NCBI GenBank assembly: GCA_903864275.1
Contig: CAIPFE010000063.1
Span: 116,990 to 180,989 of the forward strand
From: an uncultured Mucilaginibacter sp.
GTDB taxonomy: Bacteria > Bacteroidota > Bacteroidia > Sphingobacteriales > Sphingobacteriaceae
Direction: 5' to 3'
Length of the DNA stretch: 64,000 nucleotides
The number at the start of each line of letters is the position of its first letter. The stretch's first letter is position 1. Shown here in pieces: positions 17,335-26,795 of this stretch. Both the position numbers and the translations under genes were made by a program. The notes under the pieces were generated by a model. It searched no databases and had not been told where the DNA came from. It saw only the letters and a program-made list of their open reading frames with translations.

Positions 17335-18411
17335 CTATGATATACGCCTGCGATATTCAGATGGGGTGCTATTTGTGAATTTTTTGAAGGCAGTATTAAA
17401 TGTTGATTTAGAATTGAATCCCACCTGGTAGGCAATTTCAAGGATATTTGGTTGCCGTTTATTATCCTTTTTCATCAGGTTTTGAGCTTCTTCTATCCGG
17501 TATTTATTGATAAAATCGTTAAAATTATTACCCGCACTTTCATTGATGAGTTGGGACAATTGCTTGCCCGAAATATTGAGCGGCCTGGCCAACTTATCCA
17601 GGTTTAGCAGAGGATCAAGATATAGCTTTTGCTGACTGAGTAATCCAAGCAGATCATCGAAGTGCTTGTTTTTCAAATCTCCGGGCAACGAGGATGATTG
17701 ATATTTAAAATAATTGACCAACTGATCGGGGTTAGTCAAACCATAAATAACAAGCATATTGATCATGATGAATGAAAAAATGAAAAACATCCCTGTTAAA
17801 AATATACAGATGTCGACATAGCCTAAAACATTCCAGATAATGAATATCAGTAGCTTAAAGGCAAAAATAAAGAATATGCCGCCGAAGAGATATCCAAACC
17901 ATTTTGATTTGGTGGCCGATCCGTTGGTAAAGGCGCCTTTTTTTTCGATAAATATGCGTTGCAAATAAAATATGCTTTGGATAAAAAGGGCCGCAATTAA
18001 AAAAACACCAAAAGGGCGAAATACGAAATAGTGGTTAAGCTGAAACACAATTACGTAAAACATAAACGAAAATATCACTGCAAACGGGACCACATGAATA
18101 AATGAGCGCTTGGTAAGCCTGAAATGCTGATCGATCAATGAGCGGTAGTAGAAATATAGCAATGGCGGCGCTAAAAACACGCTTAAATTTGCCAGGTGCG
18201 CATAATAAATGTGGCGCCAGTTCGAGAAGAACAATAACAGGAACGTCCCGGTTAAAAATATAGCAAAGTCAATTAACAGTAACGCCAGAATAACACGACT
18301 TTTTGCAATGCCTTTCTTTTGAAAAATAAGATAAAATGCGATCAGCAATGCCTGGAAGACCGCAATGATATATAAAATGCCCAGAACCGGTAAAATTTCT
18401 TGTATTGGCAA
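17335..18411 (-). CDS. AraC-family regulator with an N-terminal membrane domain
   Basis: 358 residues. About seven hydrophobic segments fill residues 1-220. The C-terminal ~95 residues form the double helix-turn-helix (LDKLARPLNISGKQLSQLIN, then NILEIAYQVGFNSKSTFNTAFKKFT), the normal AraC signature. Such membrane-embedded AraC proteins are common in Bacteroidota and are thought to sense envelope signals. Likely targets are the adjacent hydrolase and NTF2/DoxX units, which share an upstream sequence; that link is inference. Confidence 0.88.
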   Translation of the reverse strand: MPIQEILPVLGILYIIAVFQALLIAFYLIFQKKGIAKSRVILALLLIDFAIFLTGTFLLLFFSNWRHIYYAHLANLSVFLAPPLLYFYYRSLIDQHFRLTKRSFIHVVPFAVIFSFMFYVIVFQLNHYFVFRPFGVFLIAALFIQSIFYLQRIFIEKKGAFTNGSATKSKWFGYLFGGIFFIFAFKLLIFIIWNVLGYVDICIFLTGMFFIFSFIMINMLVIYGLTNPDQLVNYFKYQSSSLPGDLKNKHFDDLLGLLSQQKLYLDPLLNLDKLARPLNISGKQLSQLINESAGNNFNDFINKYRIEEAQNLMKKDNKRQPNILEIAYQVGFNSKSTFNTAFKKFTNSTPSEYRRRIS

Positions 18412-18621
18412 GGTATTGCTATTTAATTGTTAAATATTTTATACTGAAAATGCAATGCTAATGATATCAGATGACCCGAAATTAGCGAATAAATTGGAAA
18501 AAATAAAACAGATCTGTGGGGTTGAAATTACAATCGCAGCAACGCTTTGAAGGTCTGATTTTCGGCTTGTAAGAAATGTCGTTGTGAAAAGTAATAAATA
18601 AAAGAGTAATTTAGATTTCTT

Positions 18622-18629
18622 TAGTTTTG
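18622..18629 (+). promoter_or_regulatory. Bacteroidota -7 element TAGTTTTG
   Basis: Exact match to TAnnTTTG, 43 nt before the permease start. No well-spaced TTG -33 box is evident. The rest of the 261-nt gap 18412-18672 shows nothing I can name. Confidence 0.45.
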
Positions 18630-18672
18630 ACGATAGACACCGGATGAGTTTCAAAATTTCGATCCCGACACC

Positions 18673-19722
18673 ATGCCAACAGACAAAAAACCAACCGAAA
18701 CGATAAAAAAGGAACTGTCCTACATCGAAAAAGTATGGCATACCGTGGCAATAGCGGCATTGTTGGTGGTTTTTATTTTGGTTGCGCGGGTTGCGTTTAA
18801 CGTATTGCTAATGGCGCTGGCTGGTTCGCTTATGGCCGTTTATTTTCACGGCCTTGGCGATCTGATCGAAAGTAAAACCAGGCTGAGCCGGAAGTTTGCC
18901 ATGATCGTCTCCGTAGCGGGGACTATTGTGGTAATGGGCGTATTGCTTTGGTTTATAGGCTCAAAAGTACAATCACAAATTGCCCAGTTAAGCAATTCTC
19001 TTCCGCATACAATTAATTCGGCCAAAGCGAAGCTCGCCGAAACTCCCCTGGGGCAAAAAGTGCTTGACTATTCTGCAGGGGATAATTCGAAGCAATTGCT
19101 TGATACGGTACAAACTTTTTTCAGCACCAGTTTTGGCGTACTTGGCGACATTTATATTATCATGTTCCTGGGCATATTTTTTACAGCAAGCCCGTCACTT
19201 TATAAAGATGGCATCGTCGCGCTCGTGCCGGGAAATAAAAAGGCCCTGGCCGTGTGTATTATGGACCGTATCAGCCTGTCGCTCAAAGGCTGGCTCAAAG
19301 GGATGTTATTGTCCATGGTGCTCATCACCATTTTAATCACGCTTGGCTTAACTATAATTGGGGTCCCTGCTGCCCTTGTTTTGGGGCTGATCACCGGGAT
19401 CACAGAGATCATTCCCAATATTGGGCCATTGATCGCGATGATCCCCGGCGTTTTATTGGGGCTGACCATGGGTACCGGAACAGCCATTATAGTGGCGCTG
19501 GTTTACATCGTATCGCAAACAATAGTAGCCAATATAGTAACGCCCTTAATTCAAAAAAAGATGATCAACCTGCCGCCGGCCTTAACACTGATGAGCCAGT
19601 TAATTATGGGCACGTTGTCGGGGGCGTTAGGCATCATCCTGGCTGTGCCGATGTTGGCGATACTTATTATTTTGGTTGATGAATTGTATGTGAAAAAGAT
19701 CGATCATGTAAACACGGATTAG
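18673..19722 (+). CDS. AI-2E family transporter (PerM-like)
   Basis: 349 residues with about eight membrane helices. The conserved core is present: GLITGITEIIPNIGPLIAMIPGVLLG near residue 240, followed by VYIVSQTIVANIVTPLIQKK. The family exports or imports diverse small molecules; some members are Na+/H+ antiporters, so the AI-2 name should not be taken as a substrate. A second paralogue is at 50044-51087. Monocistronic. Confidence 0.87.
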   Translation: MPTDKKPTETIKKELSYIEKVWHTVAIAALLVVFILVARVAFNVLLMALAGSLMAVYFHGLGDLIESKTRLSRKFAMIVSVAGTIVVMGVLLWFIGSKVQSQIAQLSNSLPHTINSAKAKLAETPLGQKVLDYSAGDNSKQLLDTVQTFFSTSFGVLGDIYIIMFLGIFFTASPSLYKDGIVALVPGNKKALAVCIMDRISLSLKGWLKGMLLSMVLITILITLGLTIIGVPAALVLGLITGITEIIPNIGPLIAMIPGVLLGLTMGTGTAIIVALVYIVSQTIVANIVTPLIQKKMINLPPALTLMSQLIMGTLSGALGIILAVPMLAILIILVDELYVKKIDHVNTD

Positions 19723-19776
19723 CAGGTAAAAAACCGTAAAACGCTAAACCTCGTATTTTTTCTAAAATGTTAAAAT

Positions 19777-20325
19777 ATGGCCATAAATATTTACGATAGC
19801 TGCGTTAACCCGGTCACCGGCGAAACTTTTAAGGGGATATCATTAAGCCCGGAAGCCTATACCATGCAATGGATAGTAAAACCAAAAGGATATGTCGCGT
19901 TTGAGCATATCCATCTGCAGCAGGATGAAGTGTTTCATGTTCAAAAGGGCGAATTAAAAGTACTGATCAATGGCGAAGAACAAATTGCAGGGGCTTCCGA
20001 AACGATAACAGTTCCAAAAGGTGTTCGTCATATCGCTTTGAATAACAGTGATGAGGTTTTGGAGACATTGGTTGAATACAGGCCCGCGCTCGATCATGCT
20101 AAGTTTGCGCAATGTTTCAACGGGCTGGTGAATGACGGCTTTTTAGATAAAAAAGGCGCGATAAGTATCCCGATGATGGGTTATTTCCTGCGTAAAATGA
20201 AATGCAAGGCGCTGGCCCGGCCTACTAATATTCCTGCTCCCGCGTTTAAAATGGCCCTTAATGTATTTTATTTAATAGGCACAATTAAAGGCTGGAATAA
20301 GCTTTATGAAAAGTATACCCTATAA
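19777..20325 (+). CDS. cupin-domain protein
   Basis: 182 residues. A single cupin barrel occupies about residues 30-110, with motif 1 recognisable as EHIHLQQDEVFHVQKGELKV (two His and a Glu as metal ligands) and motif 2 as ITVPKGVRHIALNNSD. A helical tail follows. No enzyme class can be assigned. It starts 54 nt after the permease and could be read through from it. Confidence 0.8.
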   Translation: MAINIYDSCVNPVTGETFKGISLSPEAYTMQWIVKPKGYVAFEHIHLQQDEVFHVQKGELKVLINGEEQIAGASETITVPKGVRHIALNNSDEVLETLVEYRPALDHAKFAQCFNGLVNDGFLDKKGAISIPMMGYFLRKMKCKALARPTNIPAPAFKMALNVFYLIGTIKGWNKLYEKYTL

Positions 20326-20370
20326 CCACGCCTCAAAAAAAAGCAGCTAAAATTATATTGCTCAAATAAT

Positions 20371-20417
20371 ACCTTTGTGCACTTTGTGAAATTCTTTGTG
20401 ACCTCTGTGGTAAAATT
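20371..20417. repeat. family-E repeat fragment (CTTTGTG-rich)
   Basis: ACCTTTGTGCACTTTGTGAA followed by ATTCTTTGTGACCTCTGTGG. This is the complement style of the ACGGAG/CACAAAG repeats at 24100-24187 and 62499-62542. Confidence 0.6.
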
Positions 20418-20494
20418 TAATCAGGTTTGCCCCCTGGCATAAAATCACCTCTGTAAAGGCATTTCCTCCCCTTTAAATTATCCGCTCCTATTAT

Positions 20495-20502
20495 TAAATT
20501 TG
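20495..20502 (+). promoter_or_regulatory. Bacteroidota -7 element TAAATTTG
   Basis: Exact TAnnTTTG match ending 17 nt before the ATG of the pentapeptide-like gene, which implies a very short 5' leader. Confidence 0.5.
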
Positions 20503-20519
20503 GGCATAAAAATAAAAAT

Positions 20520-20939
20520 ATGGAAAACAATGCCGGTAATGATCGCCTGGAAATTATCGAAACCAAAAAAATACTGGACGTAAAGCGCGCGAGTATTGAA
20601 GATTCAAGATTTGAGGTATTCTGTATGGATAGGTCCCATTTCAGGGACGTGAGCGCTAAAAATATAAAGATAAGCGATGCGAATTTGAGCGATCTCGAAA
20701 TTGAAGGCGCGCAGCTTGGCGGGGCCTATATACACAATATCGGCATGCCGCCGGAAGGGCATCCTATGTATAACGCTGCAGCCAAACAAAGGCCATTAAA
20801 ATTTGAAAATTGCGATCTGACCAATAGTACTATAACCGATTGCAACCTTAGCGATGTAGCTATTGACGACTGCAATTTAAAGGGGATGAAGATTAATGGG
20901 ATTTTGGTTGAAGATTTGTTGAGACAATATAAAAGTTAA
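20520..20939 (+). CDS. pentapeptide-repeat-like protein
   Basis: 139 residues with degenerate A(D/N)LxX-type repeats: FRDVSAKNIKISDANLSDLE and FENCDLTNSTITDCNLSDVA, interrupted by an insert near residue 75-95 (IGMPPEGHPMYNAA). This predicts a short right-handed quadrilateral beta helix. Function is unknown; known members include gyrase protectants, but nothing here supports that role. It is convergent with the DUF1304 gene (4-nt gap). Confidence 0.75.
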   Translation: MENNAGNDRLEIIETKKILDVKRASIEDSRFEVFCMDRSHFRDVSAKNIKISDANLSDLEIEGAQLGGAYIHNIGMPPEGHPMYNAAAKQRPLKFENCDLTNSTITDCNLSDVAIDDCNLKGMKINGILVEDLLRQYKS

Positions 20940-20943
20940 CTGG

Positions 20944-21309
20944 TCACCTAAAAACCAACATTAAAACGATTGCCAGCAATGCCGGGAATGCCTGGATAAA
21001 AAATATCCTTTTACTTACCGTTGCCGCACCATAGATCCCTGCCACTGCCACGCAGGTTAAAAAGAAGAGGCTTACATTACGCTGCCATTCGGGATTAGTG
21101 ATCAACAGGCCCCACACCAAACCGGCTGCAAGGAAACCATTGTACAATCCCTGGTTGCCCGCCATTACTTTGGTAACAGCAAACTGCGACGCCGGGATCG
21201 TTTTAAAAACTTTCGGCCCTTTGGTTGTCCATACAAACATTTCAAGCCATAAAAAATAAAAGTGCAAAACAGCCACCAGGCCGGTCAGGATCTTAATAAG
21301 GAGTTCCAT
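20944..21309 (-). CDS. DUF1304 membrane protein
   Basis: 121 residues, four hydrophobic helices. The MFVWTTKGPKVFK segment after helix 1 and AGNQGLYNGFLAAGLVWGL are the conserved marks of DUF1304. Function unknown. Single gene. The following 276-nt gap (21310-21585) is A/T-rich with no gene or clear promoter match. Confidence 0.88.
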   Translation of the reverse strand: MELLIKILTGLVAVLHFYFLWLEMFVWTTKGPKVFKTIPASQFAVTKVMAGNQGLYNGFLAAGLVWGLLITNPEWQRNVSLFFLTCVAVAGIYGAATVSKRIFFIQAFPALLAIVLMLVFR

Positions 21310-21585
21310 GGTTTTTGATTAAGATTTAAAATTAGGGATTTTAACGATTTATTATTGAAAACACAATAAGTTTCTCCCTGAAATATAGTCCGTTAACGTA
21401 CGTTGATCGTTTCGAAACCGAACAGCATCAACAACCCCGTTTTTGCTAAAAACCTGGTAATTAATAATTTGTTAAATTGGCATATTTTTATCGGGATTAA
21501 ATTACTTATTTACGTTCTGTATAGTTCATTTCCAGATGTTAAAAATATCAAACCAGGTGGTTTTAACTTTTAATCCATACGAAAT

Positions 21586-24048
21586 ATGTTCAAAAATTAT
21601 TTCAAAACAGCTTACAGGGAACTCCTGAAAAACAAAACCACTTCTTTTATCAGCATTACCGGCCTGGCCATAGGCATGGCCTGCTGCATGCTTATCCTCA
21701 TCCATATAAATGATGAATTAACCTACAATAAGTTCAATACCCGGCTTGGCAATATTTACCGGATCAACTGGGCCGCCAGGGATAACAGAGGATCAACCAT
21801 GTTTTCACAAACCCCGGTGCCTTTTTCAAAGGATCTGCCCCTGAAAATACCCGGTATTGAAAAGGTAGCGAAGCTTTACCCGCGCGCCGGGGAAATGGAA
21901 TCGGGCAAAAATGAAAAAGCTTCCGCGATAGGGGTAAGGAGGTTCCAGGAGCAAAACCTTTTCTTTACCGACCAGGATATTTTTAATATATTCTCCATCC
22001 CTTTTATTGCGGGCGACAAAACGACAGCGCTTTCTGCGCCGAATATGGTCGTCATTACTGATGAAATGGCCGCGAAATATTTTGGGTCGGAAAACCCGGT
22101 GGGCAAATCGCTTTTTTATGATAATAAAGTATTGCTGCAGGTTACCGGCGTGGTAAAAAAGATGCCCGCCAACTCGGACATAAAATTCGATTTCTTGGCT
22201 TCCTTTGAAACCGTGTACCAGGTGGAAGCCCCGCAATTTGCTGATTTTATAAAAAACGACTGGACCATTAACCCCTGCGACACATGGATATTATTAAAGC
22301 CCGGTACGCAGCCGCAAAAAATACAGGCGGCTTTGAACCAGCACTTGCTAAAGGATGGTACTGACCGCAACCGGCAAATGAATTCGGTAGCGTTGCAGCC
22401 TTTAAATGATATTCATTTATATGCTTCAACCGTTGTTGGTAATGCGAGCGCCAGTGATATCACCTATATCTACGTATTCGCGGGGATTGCCTTTCTGATC
22501 TTACTGATAGCTAACGTAAACTTTATCAATCTTTCAGTTGCGCGCTCCATTAACCGCATTAAGGAAATCGGCGTACGCAAGGTGCTGGGCGCCGATAAAA
22601 AGCAATTGATCGTACAGTTTTTGAGCGATACGTTACTTGTCAGCTTTGTCGCCTTTTTGCTGGCGCTTATTTTAACTGCCGCTGCCTTGCCCGTGCTAAA
22701 TGGCCTTACCAATAAACAGCTTACAACTTCATCGTGGGTAACTATAAATAATATACTTTTTTTTGCTTTCACATTTTTTACAATAGGGATATTGGCCGGG
22801 CTTTACCCCGCTTTTTTTATCACACGTTTTAAAATGACGCTGGCGCTAAAGGGCAAAACAGGCGATCAAAGCAAAAAAAATACCATCCAGAAAGTATTGC
22901 TGGTAACCCAATTTGCGGTATCTATTGTCCTTATTATTGGCGCGATGGTTATTTTTCAGCAAATGGAATACATCAGGAATAAGCCTTTAGGGTTTCAAAA
23001 GCAGCAGATGCTGGTGGTGCCAATTTTTGGGACGGGCGCTTTCAGTTTCGGCATAAAAGTAGACTCGGGCATACGCCACCGTATGAATACCTTTGCCAAT
23101 GAACTGACTGCCTATAACAAGATAAAGGCGGTTACAGCATCCTCGGAAATGCCGGGCCAGGGCTTTTTGCTGGGCTTGGTGGTCCCGCAAGGGTATTCAG
23201 AAAAGGACAATATTTTTGCTCCCTGGCTGTCGGTCGACTACAATTTCATCCCAACTATGAAGATGCATTTAGTAGCAGGCCGTAATTTTTCGAAAGACGC
23301 GGGTGATTTTATAAACGCGTTTATTATTAACGAATCGGCAGTGCGTGCTTACGGCTGGAAAACCCCGGAGAATGCCATCGGCAAAACTTTTATAAGGGGC
23401 AAGGAATCCGACGGCAAAAAAGGCCATATTATAGGCGTGGTAAAGGATTTTGATTTCAATTCCCTGAGTAACCCGATGGAGCCATTGGTGATGGATGTAA
23501 ATGCACCCCGGTTCACCGAGTTTGCCATCAGCATAGCGCCCGACCATGTGAACGGAACCATACAGCGTATTAAACAGGAATGGGACAAGATTTTCCCCGA
23601 ACGTGTTTTTGAATACAGCTTTTTGGATAAGGATATTGACAACCAATACAAGGATAAAGAGAACTTTAGCAGGATGATCGGGTATTTTGCTTTTGCGGCC
23701 ATCCTGCTTTCCTGCTCGGGTTTGTTTAGCCTGGCGTTTTTCCTTGCCTTAAAACGTACCCGCGAGATCGGCATCCGCAAAGTGCTTGGCGCGGATATTT
23801 CAACTATTATGATATTGCTGTCAATGGACTTTATTAAAATGGTGCTGGTATCAGCGCTCATCGCCTCACCTATAGCCTGGTGGCTGATGCACAACTGGCT
23901 GCAGGGTTTTGCTTACCGCATAGCCATCGACTGGTGGATATTTGTAGTAGCTGCTTTATTAGCTGTTTTAATTGCCTTTATCACCATAAGTTTTCAATCA
24001 GTAAAAGCAGCGATGGTTAACCCGGTTAAGAGTTTGCGTTCTGAGTAG
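21586..24048 (+). CDS. ABC transporter permease, MacB/FtsX type
   Basis: 820 residues with the layout common in Bacteroidota: an N-terminal helix (about 21-41), a MacB-type periplasmic domain, three FtsX helices around 285-410, a second helix and periplasmic domain, and three C-terminal FtsX helices (about 690-815). The RIKEIGVRKVLGADKKQL and RTREIGIRKVLGADISTI motifs are coupling helices that contact an ATPase. No ATPase gene is adjacent, so the partner is elsewhere. Likely a mechanotransmission exporter of peptides, lipids or drugs. Confidence 0.9.
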   Translation: MFKNYFKTAYRELLKNKTTSFISITGLAIGMACCMLILIHINDELTYNKFNTRLGNIYRINWAARDNRGSTMFSQTPVPFSKDLPLKIPGIEKVAKLYPRAGEMESGKNEKASAIGVRRFQEQNLFFTDQDIFNIFSIPFIAGDKTTALSAPNMVVITDEMAAKYFGSENPVGKSLFYDNKVLLQVTGVVKKMPANSDIKFDFLASFETVYQVEAPQFADFIKNDWTINPCDTWILLKPGTQPQKIQAALNQHLLKDGTDRNRQMNSVALQPLNDIHLYASTVVGNASASDITYIYVFAGIAFLILLIANVNFINLSVARSINRIKEIGVRKVLGADKKQLIVQFLSDTLLVSFVAFLLALILTAAALPVLNGLTNKQLTTSSWVTINNILFFAFTFFTIGILAGLYPAFFITRFKMTLALKGKTGDQSKKNTIQKVLLVTQFAVSIVLIIGAMVIFQQMEYIRNKPLGFQKQQMLVVPIFGTGAFSFGIKVDSGIRHRMNTFANELTAYNKIKAVTASSEMPGQGFLLGLVVPQGYSEKDNIFAPWLSVDYNFIPTMKMHLVAGRNFSKDAGDFINAFIINESAVRAYGWKTPENAIGKTFIRGKESDGKKGHIIGVVKDFDFNSLSNPMEPLVMDVNAPRFTEFAISIAPDHVNGTIQRIKQEWDKIFPERVFEYSFLDKDIDNQYKDKENFSRMIGYFAFAAILLSCSGLFSLAFFLALKRTREIGIRKVLGADISTIMILLSMDFIKMVLVSALIASPIAWWLMHNWLQGFAYRIAIDWWIFVVAALLAVLIAFITISFQSVKAAMVNPVKSLRSE

Positions 24049-24099
24049 TGATTAGAGGTTGGAGATTTGTTGGGAGTGATCAGAGATTGGTTGATATTT

Positions 24100-24187
24100 T
24101 TAACACGGAGAAACAGAGAAGGCACAAAGTGCACAGAATTAATAAGGCTTTGCGCGCTCAGCGCCTCCTTTGTATCTCTGTGTTAAA
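24100..24187. repeat. family-E repeat (ACACGGAG...CTCTGTGTTAA)
   Basis: Imperfect inverted repeat: TTAACACGGAGAAACAGAGA on the left and CCTTTGTATCTCTGTGTTAA on the right, with CACAAAGTGCACAGAATT between. Related pieces occur at 20371-20417 and 62499-62542. Confidence 0.7.
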
Positions 24188-24234
24188 ATTTTTGAATATA
24201 AAGGAGGAGGTTGGAGGTTACGAGGTTGCTTATT

Positions 24235-24480
24235 TCATGGATTGCCAATTGTCCCGACAAAAAGCATGGTCACAATAAATACGAGTACCATTAAACCCCA
24301 TGTTTTTAAGGAAGCAGGTTTTAATCCTATAAAAATTAAGATGGGCAAAGCTAAAAACCCGACAACGCCTTTCAAATATTGATGATTTATACAAGCGCCG
24401 ACACCGCCGATCAGCAAAAAAACACAAATAAGTATGCCGGCGATTCTGAATGCAAAGAGGTTGAGTTTATCAGTGTTCAT
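24235..24480 (-). CDS. small membrane protein
   Basis: 81 residues with three predicted helices (about 8-27, 36-52 and 57-77). No family recognised. It lies 57 nt downstream of the chagasin-like gene on the same strand and may be co-transcribed with it. Coding status is moderately likely from length and hydrophobic pattern. Confidence 0.5.
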   Translation of the reverse strand: MNTDKLNLFAFRIAGILICVFLLIGGVGACINHQYLKGVVGFLALPILIFIGLKPASLKTWGLMVLVFIVTMLFVGTIGNP

Positions 24481-24537
24481 TGAGGTTTCAATAAAAATAA
24501 TTGCATTAGTTGCAGGCTAATTTACTTATAATCAAAC

Positions 24538-24951
24538 CTACTTAACCAAAATTTTACTCGAAAATATAGTTATGGTGCCGCCGCCTGCCCACGGGCGGCT
24601 GACAGTGATCTTTAAAACCGTTTTACCTTTTTTTATTGCGGTAAACTGCCAGAGATCGTGACCGGGACTACCCATGCGATTTTTATCGTCCGGCGGCCTT
24701 TGCGTGTGTTTTTCCAACCGTAAAACTGTAGTGTCATATTTTACGCTATCGAACCTGAACCCGCCGTCAACCTTATCGGGTAACGTTAAAGTAATAGGCC
24801 GGCCTTTTGAAACAGTTATTTTTTTACCGGAATTGTTTTCGGTAAGGTTTATTGCTTGGACGGTAAAATAATGGGTTGTTTTTTGGCAATAGGAAATTGC
24901 CGGGAATATGATCAGGGTGATTATGAGGAGGGATTTGAGGGTGGGTTTCAC
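24538..24951 (-). CDS. secreted chagasin-like (I42) protease-inhibitor-fold protein
   Basis: 137 residues with a signal peptide (MKPTLKSLLIITLIIFPAISYC). The mature part matches the chagasin layout: loop 1 near LPDKVDGGF, where the usual NPTTG is degenerate, loop 2 as GSPGHDLWQF (GxPG...), and loop 3 as SRPWAGGG (RPW). Family members inhibit cysteine peptidases. Because loop 1 is altered, inhibitory activity is uncertain. Confidence 0.65.
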   Translation of the reverse strand: MKPTLKSLLIITLIIFPAISYCQKTTHYFTVQAINLTENNSGKKITVSKGRPITLTLPDKVDGGFRFDSVKYDTTVLRLEKHTQRPPDDKNRMGSPGHDLWQFTAIKKGKTVLKITVSRPWAGGGTITIFSSKILVK

Positions 24952-25003
24952 GATGTTAATTATTATGTCGGGTTCTATCCGAAGTCATGCTGAAACAAAG
25001 AAT

Positions 25004-25885
25004 TTATTTTAAAAACTTATCGAGAAAAGCATATGCTTCTTCCCTCATCTCCGGTGTAAAAAGATGCTTGCCAGGCCTGATTTTTAATTTAAGCGCGCCT
25101 TTTTTGAAAGCAGGTTTAGCATAATTATATATCTCTAAAGCGCCTTTGCTCCACTTATCATCGTCAGTAGCTGAAATAAACAAAGAGGATGGCTCAATCA
25201 GTTTTACAATATCTTCTATATCCCCATGCTGCATAATAGCCGGTACACAAAATTCCATTTGTATGCCGGCTTCCCGTGTTAGCGAATTTTTATAATTCAC
25301 ACAGCCGCAATTGGAAACGGAAACCTTGATCCTTTTGTCGAAAGCCGGAGCCCAAATGGCCATTCGTCCACCATAAGAGTGACCTATAAAGCCGATTCTA
25401 TCCTTATCAATTTCCGGTCGTGTTTCCAAATAATTTATGCCAACCGATACATCGTGAAGTACTTTAGCCAGCAAAGTCTTACCATTTACCAAACGTGTAG
25501 CCAATTCGAAATACTCGGCCGCGCCCGAACCCTTACTCCAATTCCTATCCTCAAAGGCAATTGCATCTGGTGCAAAAGTTATATATCCCCGTTCCGCAAG
25601 TTCTGCAGCATATGCCTGGTCCGGATCGCCCGATAGTCCGACTACTTCGCTTTTACCCAGGTCAAAGTTTTGGTCATGCTGATGGTGACAAAAGACAGCC
25701 GGAGTTTTACCTGTTATATTTTTAGGGATAAGGATATAAGCAATGATCCGGTCATCCTGCTCTACGTTATATGCTATTTTTTCGCGTGTGTACGCACCAC
25801 AATCAACAGATTCTAATACCACCGCCTCAAGAGCCACTTTTTTGGGGAAGGGGCCTATTAATTCAAGTAGCTTTTGTTTTTTCAT
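25004..25885 (-). CDS. dienelactone-hydrolase-like alpha/beta hydrolase
   Basis: 293 residues, no signal peptide. The nucleophile elbow is GHSYGGRM near residue 168, and the final His is in RPGKHLFTPEMREEAY. The CHHQHDQ segment lies near the oxyanion region. Similar proteins are annotated as acetyl-xylan esterases or dienelactone hydrolases; the substrate is open. Monocistronic; nothing is seen in the 178-nt gap upstream. Confidence 0.82.
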   Translation of the reverse strand: MKKQKLLELIGPFPKKVALEAVVLESVDCGAYTREKIAYNVEQDDRIIAYILIPKNITGKTPAVFCHHQHDQNFDLGKSEVVGLSGDPDQAYAAELAERGYITFAPDAIAFEDRNWSKGSGAAEYFELATRLVNGKTLLAKVLHDVSVGINYLETRPEIDKDRIGFIGHSYGGRMAIWAPAFDKRIKVSVSNCGCVNYKNSLTREAGIQMEFCVPAIMQHGDIEDIVKLIEPSSLFISATDDDKWSKGALEIYNYAKPAFKKGALKLKIRPGKHLFTPEMREEAYAFLDKFLK

Positions 25886-26063
25886 AAGATTTATTCCTGG
25901 GTAATATCAACAAGTACTGATGTTCCAGGGTCTCTCGAAGAAAGCCCTGCGTCGTGTTTATTTGTACTAATATACGTAGGACAGCCGATTACGAAATGAA
26001 ATAAATTTCAACAGGTACCCGTACAAACATCAAAATAGCCCATGTATTAATTGAATCATGCTT

Positions 26064-26741
26064 TTAACTGACCAAAATCAGAAGATAATAATCCAACAAA
26101 AAATGAAATATAATAAGCGATTTAATGTTGTGATATTTTTGATAATGATACCCGAGTAAAATCCCTACGCCCAAGGTATCAATAACATAATACATCGTTT
26201 GGTACCCCAAATGGCTCAAGGAAAAAAAGAGGGCTGAAATAACTATTGGATACCATTTATTTAAAAAAAACAATTGAAGCCGCGGGATCAAATAGACTCT
26301 GAAAATTAGTTCTTCGCAAAAAGCAGCCGTTACAACTCCAAGGTATTTTGATGGTTTGCTTAATTTGTTTATCAATTGAAGTTTATGGTGGTAATTGGAG
26401 AGATCAGAATGGACAAATGGAATGTTTATTATTGCCCCCATGATGCTATCTAACCCCAGCAGAACGATTACTGACAAAATGTAAAATAGTGCTGTATAGC
26501 GCTCTTCCTCCCAAAGAAAAAAACGTTGATTTTCAATTTTAACGGCACATAAATAGATCAGGCCAAGGAAAAGCCAGATCATGAGTCTAAAAATCAAATC
26601 ACTTGTGCCAAGCGGTACCGGGCCGCCGAAAACTAAAGGTAAAAGACGAGAATGAAAAAATATATAAACAACTAACAGCGTGCATAATCCAATTCCAAAC
26701 ATTACGCGTTTTTTGTCAGGCTGGTTTAAGGAATGGATCAT
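26064..26741 (-). CDS. CPBP-family intramembrane metalloprotease
   Basis: 225 residues, about seven hydrophobic segments. Motif 1 is EELIFRVYL (paired Glu and Arg) and motif 2 SLSHLGYQ (metal-binding His), as in CAAX-prenyl protease/bacteriocin-processing (ABI) proteins. The third motif is weak. Role unknown; some relatives give bacteriocin self-immunity. Confidence 0.82.
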   Translation of the reverse strand: MIHSLNQPDKKRVMFGIGLCTLLVVYIFFHSRLLPLVFGGPVPLGTSDLIFRLMIWLFLGLIYLCAVKIENQRFFLWEEERYTALFYILSVIVLLGLDSIMGAIINIPFVHSDLSNYHHKLQLINKLSKPSKYLGVVTAAFCEELIFRVYLIPRLQLFFLNKWYPIVISALFFSLSHLGYQTMYYVIDTLGVGILLGYHYQKYHNIKSLIIFHFLLDYYLLILVS

Positions 26742-26795
26742 TGGGTGGTTTTAAGTGGGAATTCGTTGTTTAATTGTTTGTGTCAGGTATCCCCT

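Noticed and set aside
18439..18741. 100-residue minus-strand frame upstream of the first AI-2E permease
   Set aside because: It overlaps the 5' end of the permease and has no plausible family or start context.
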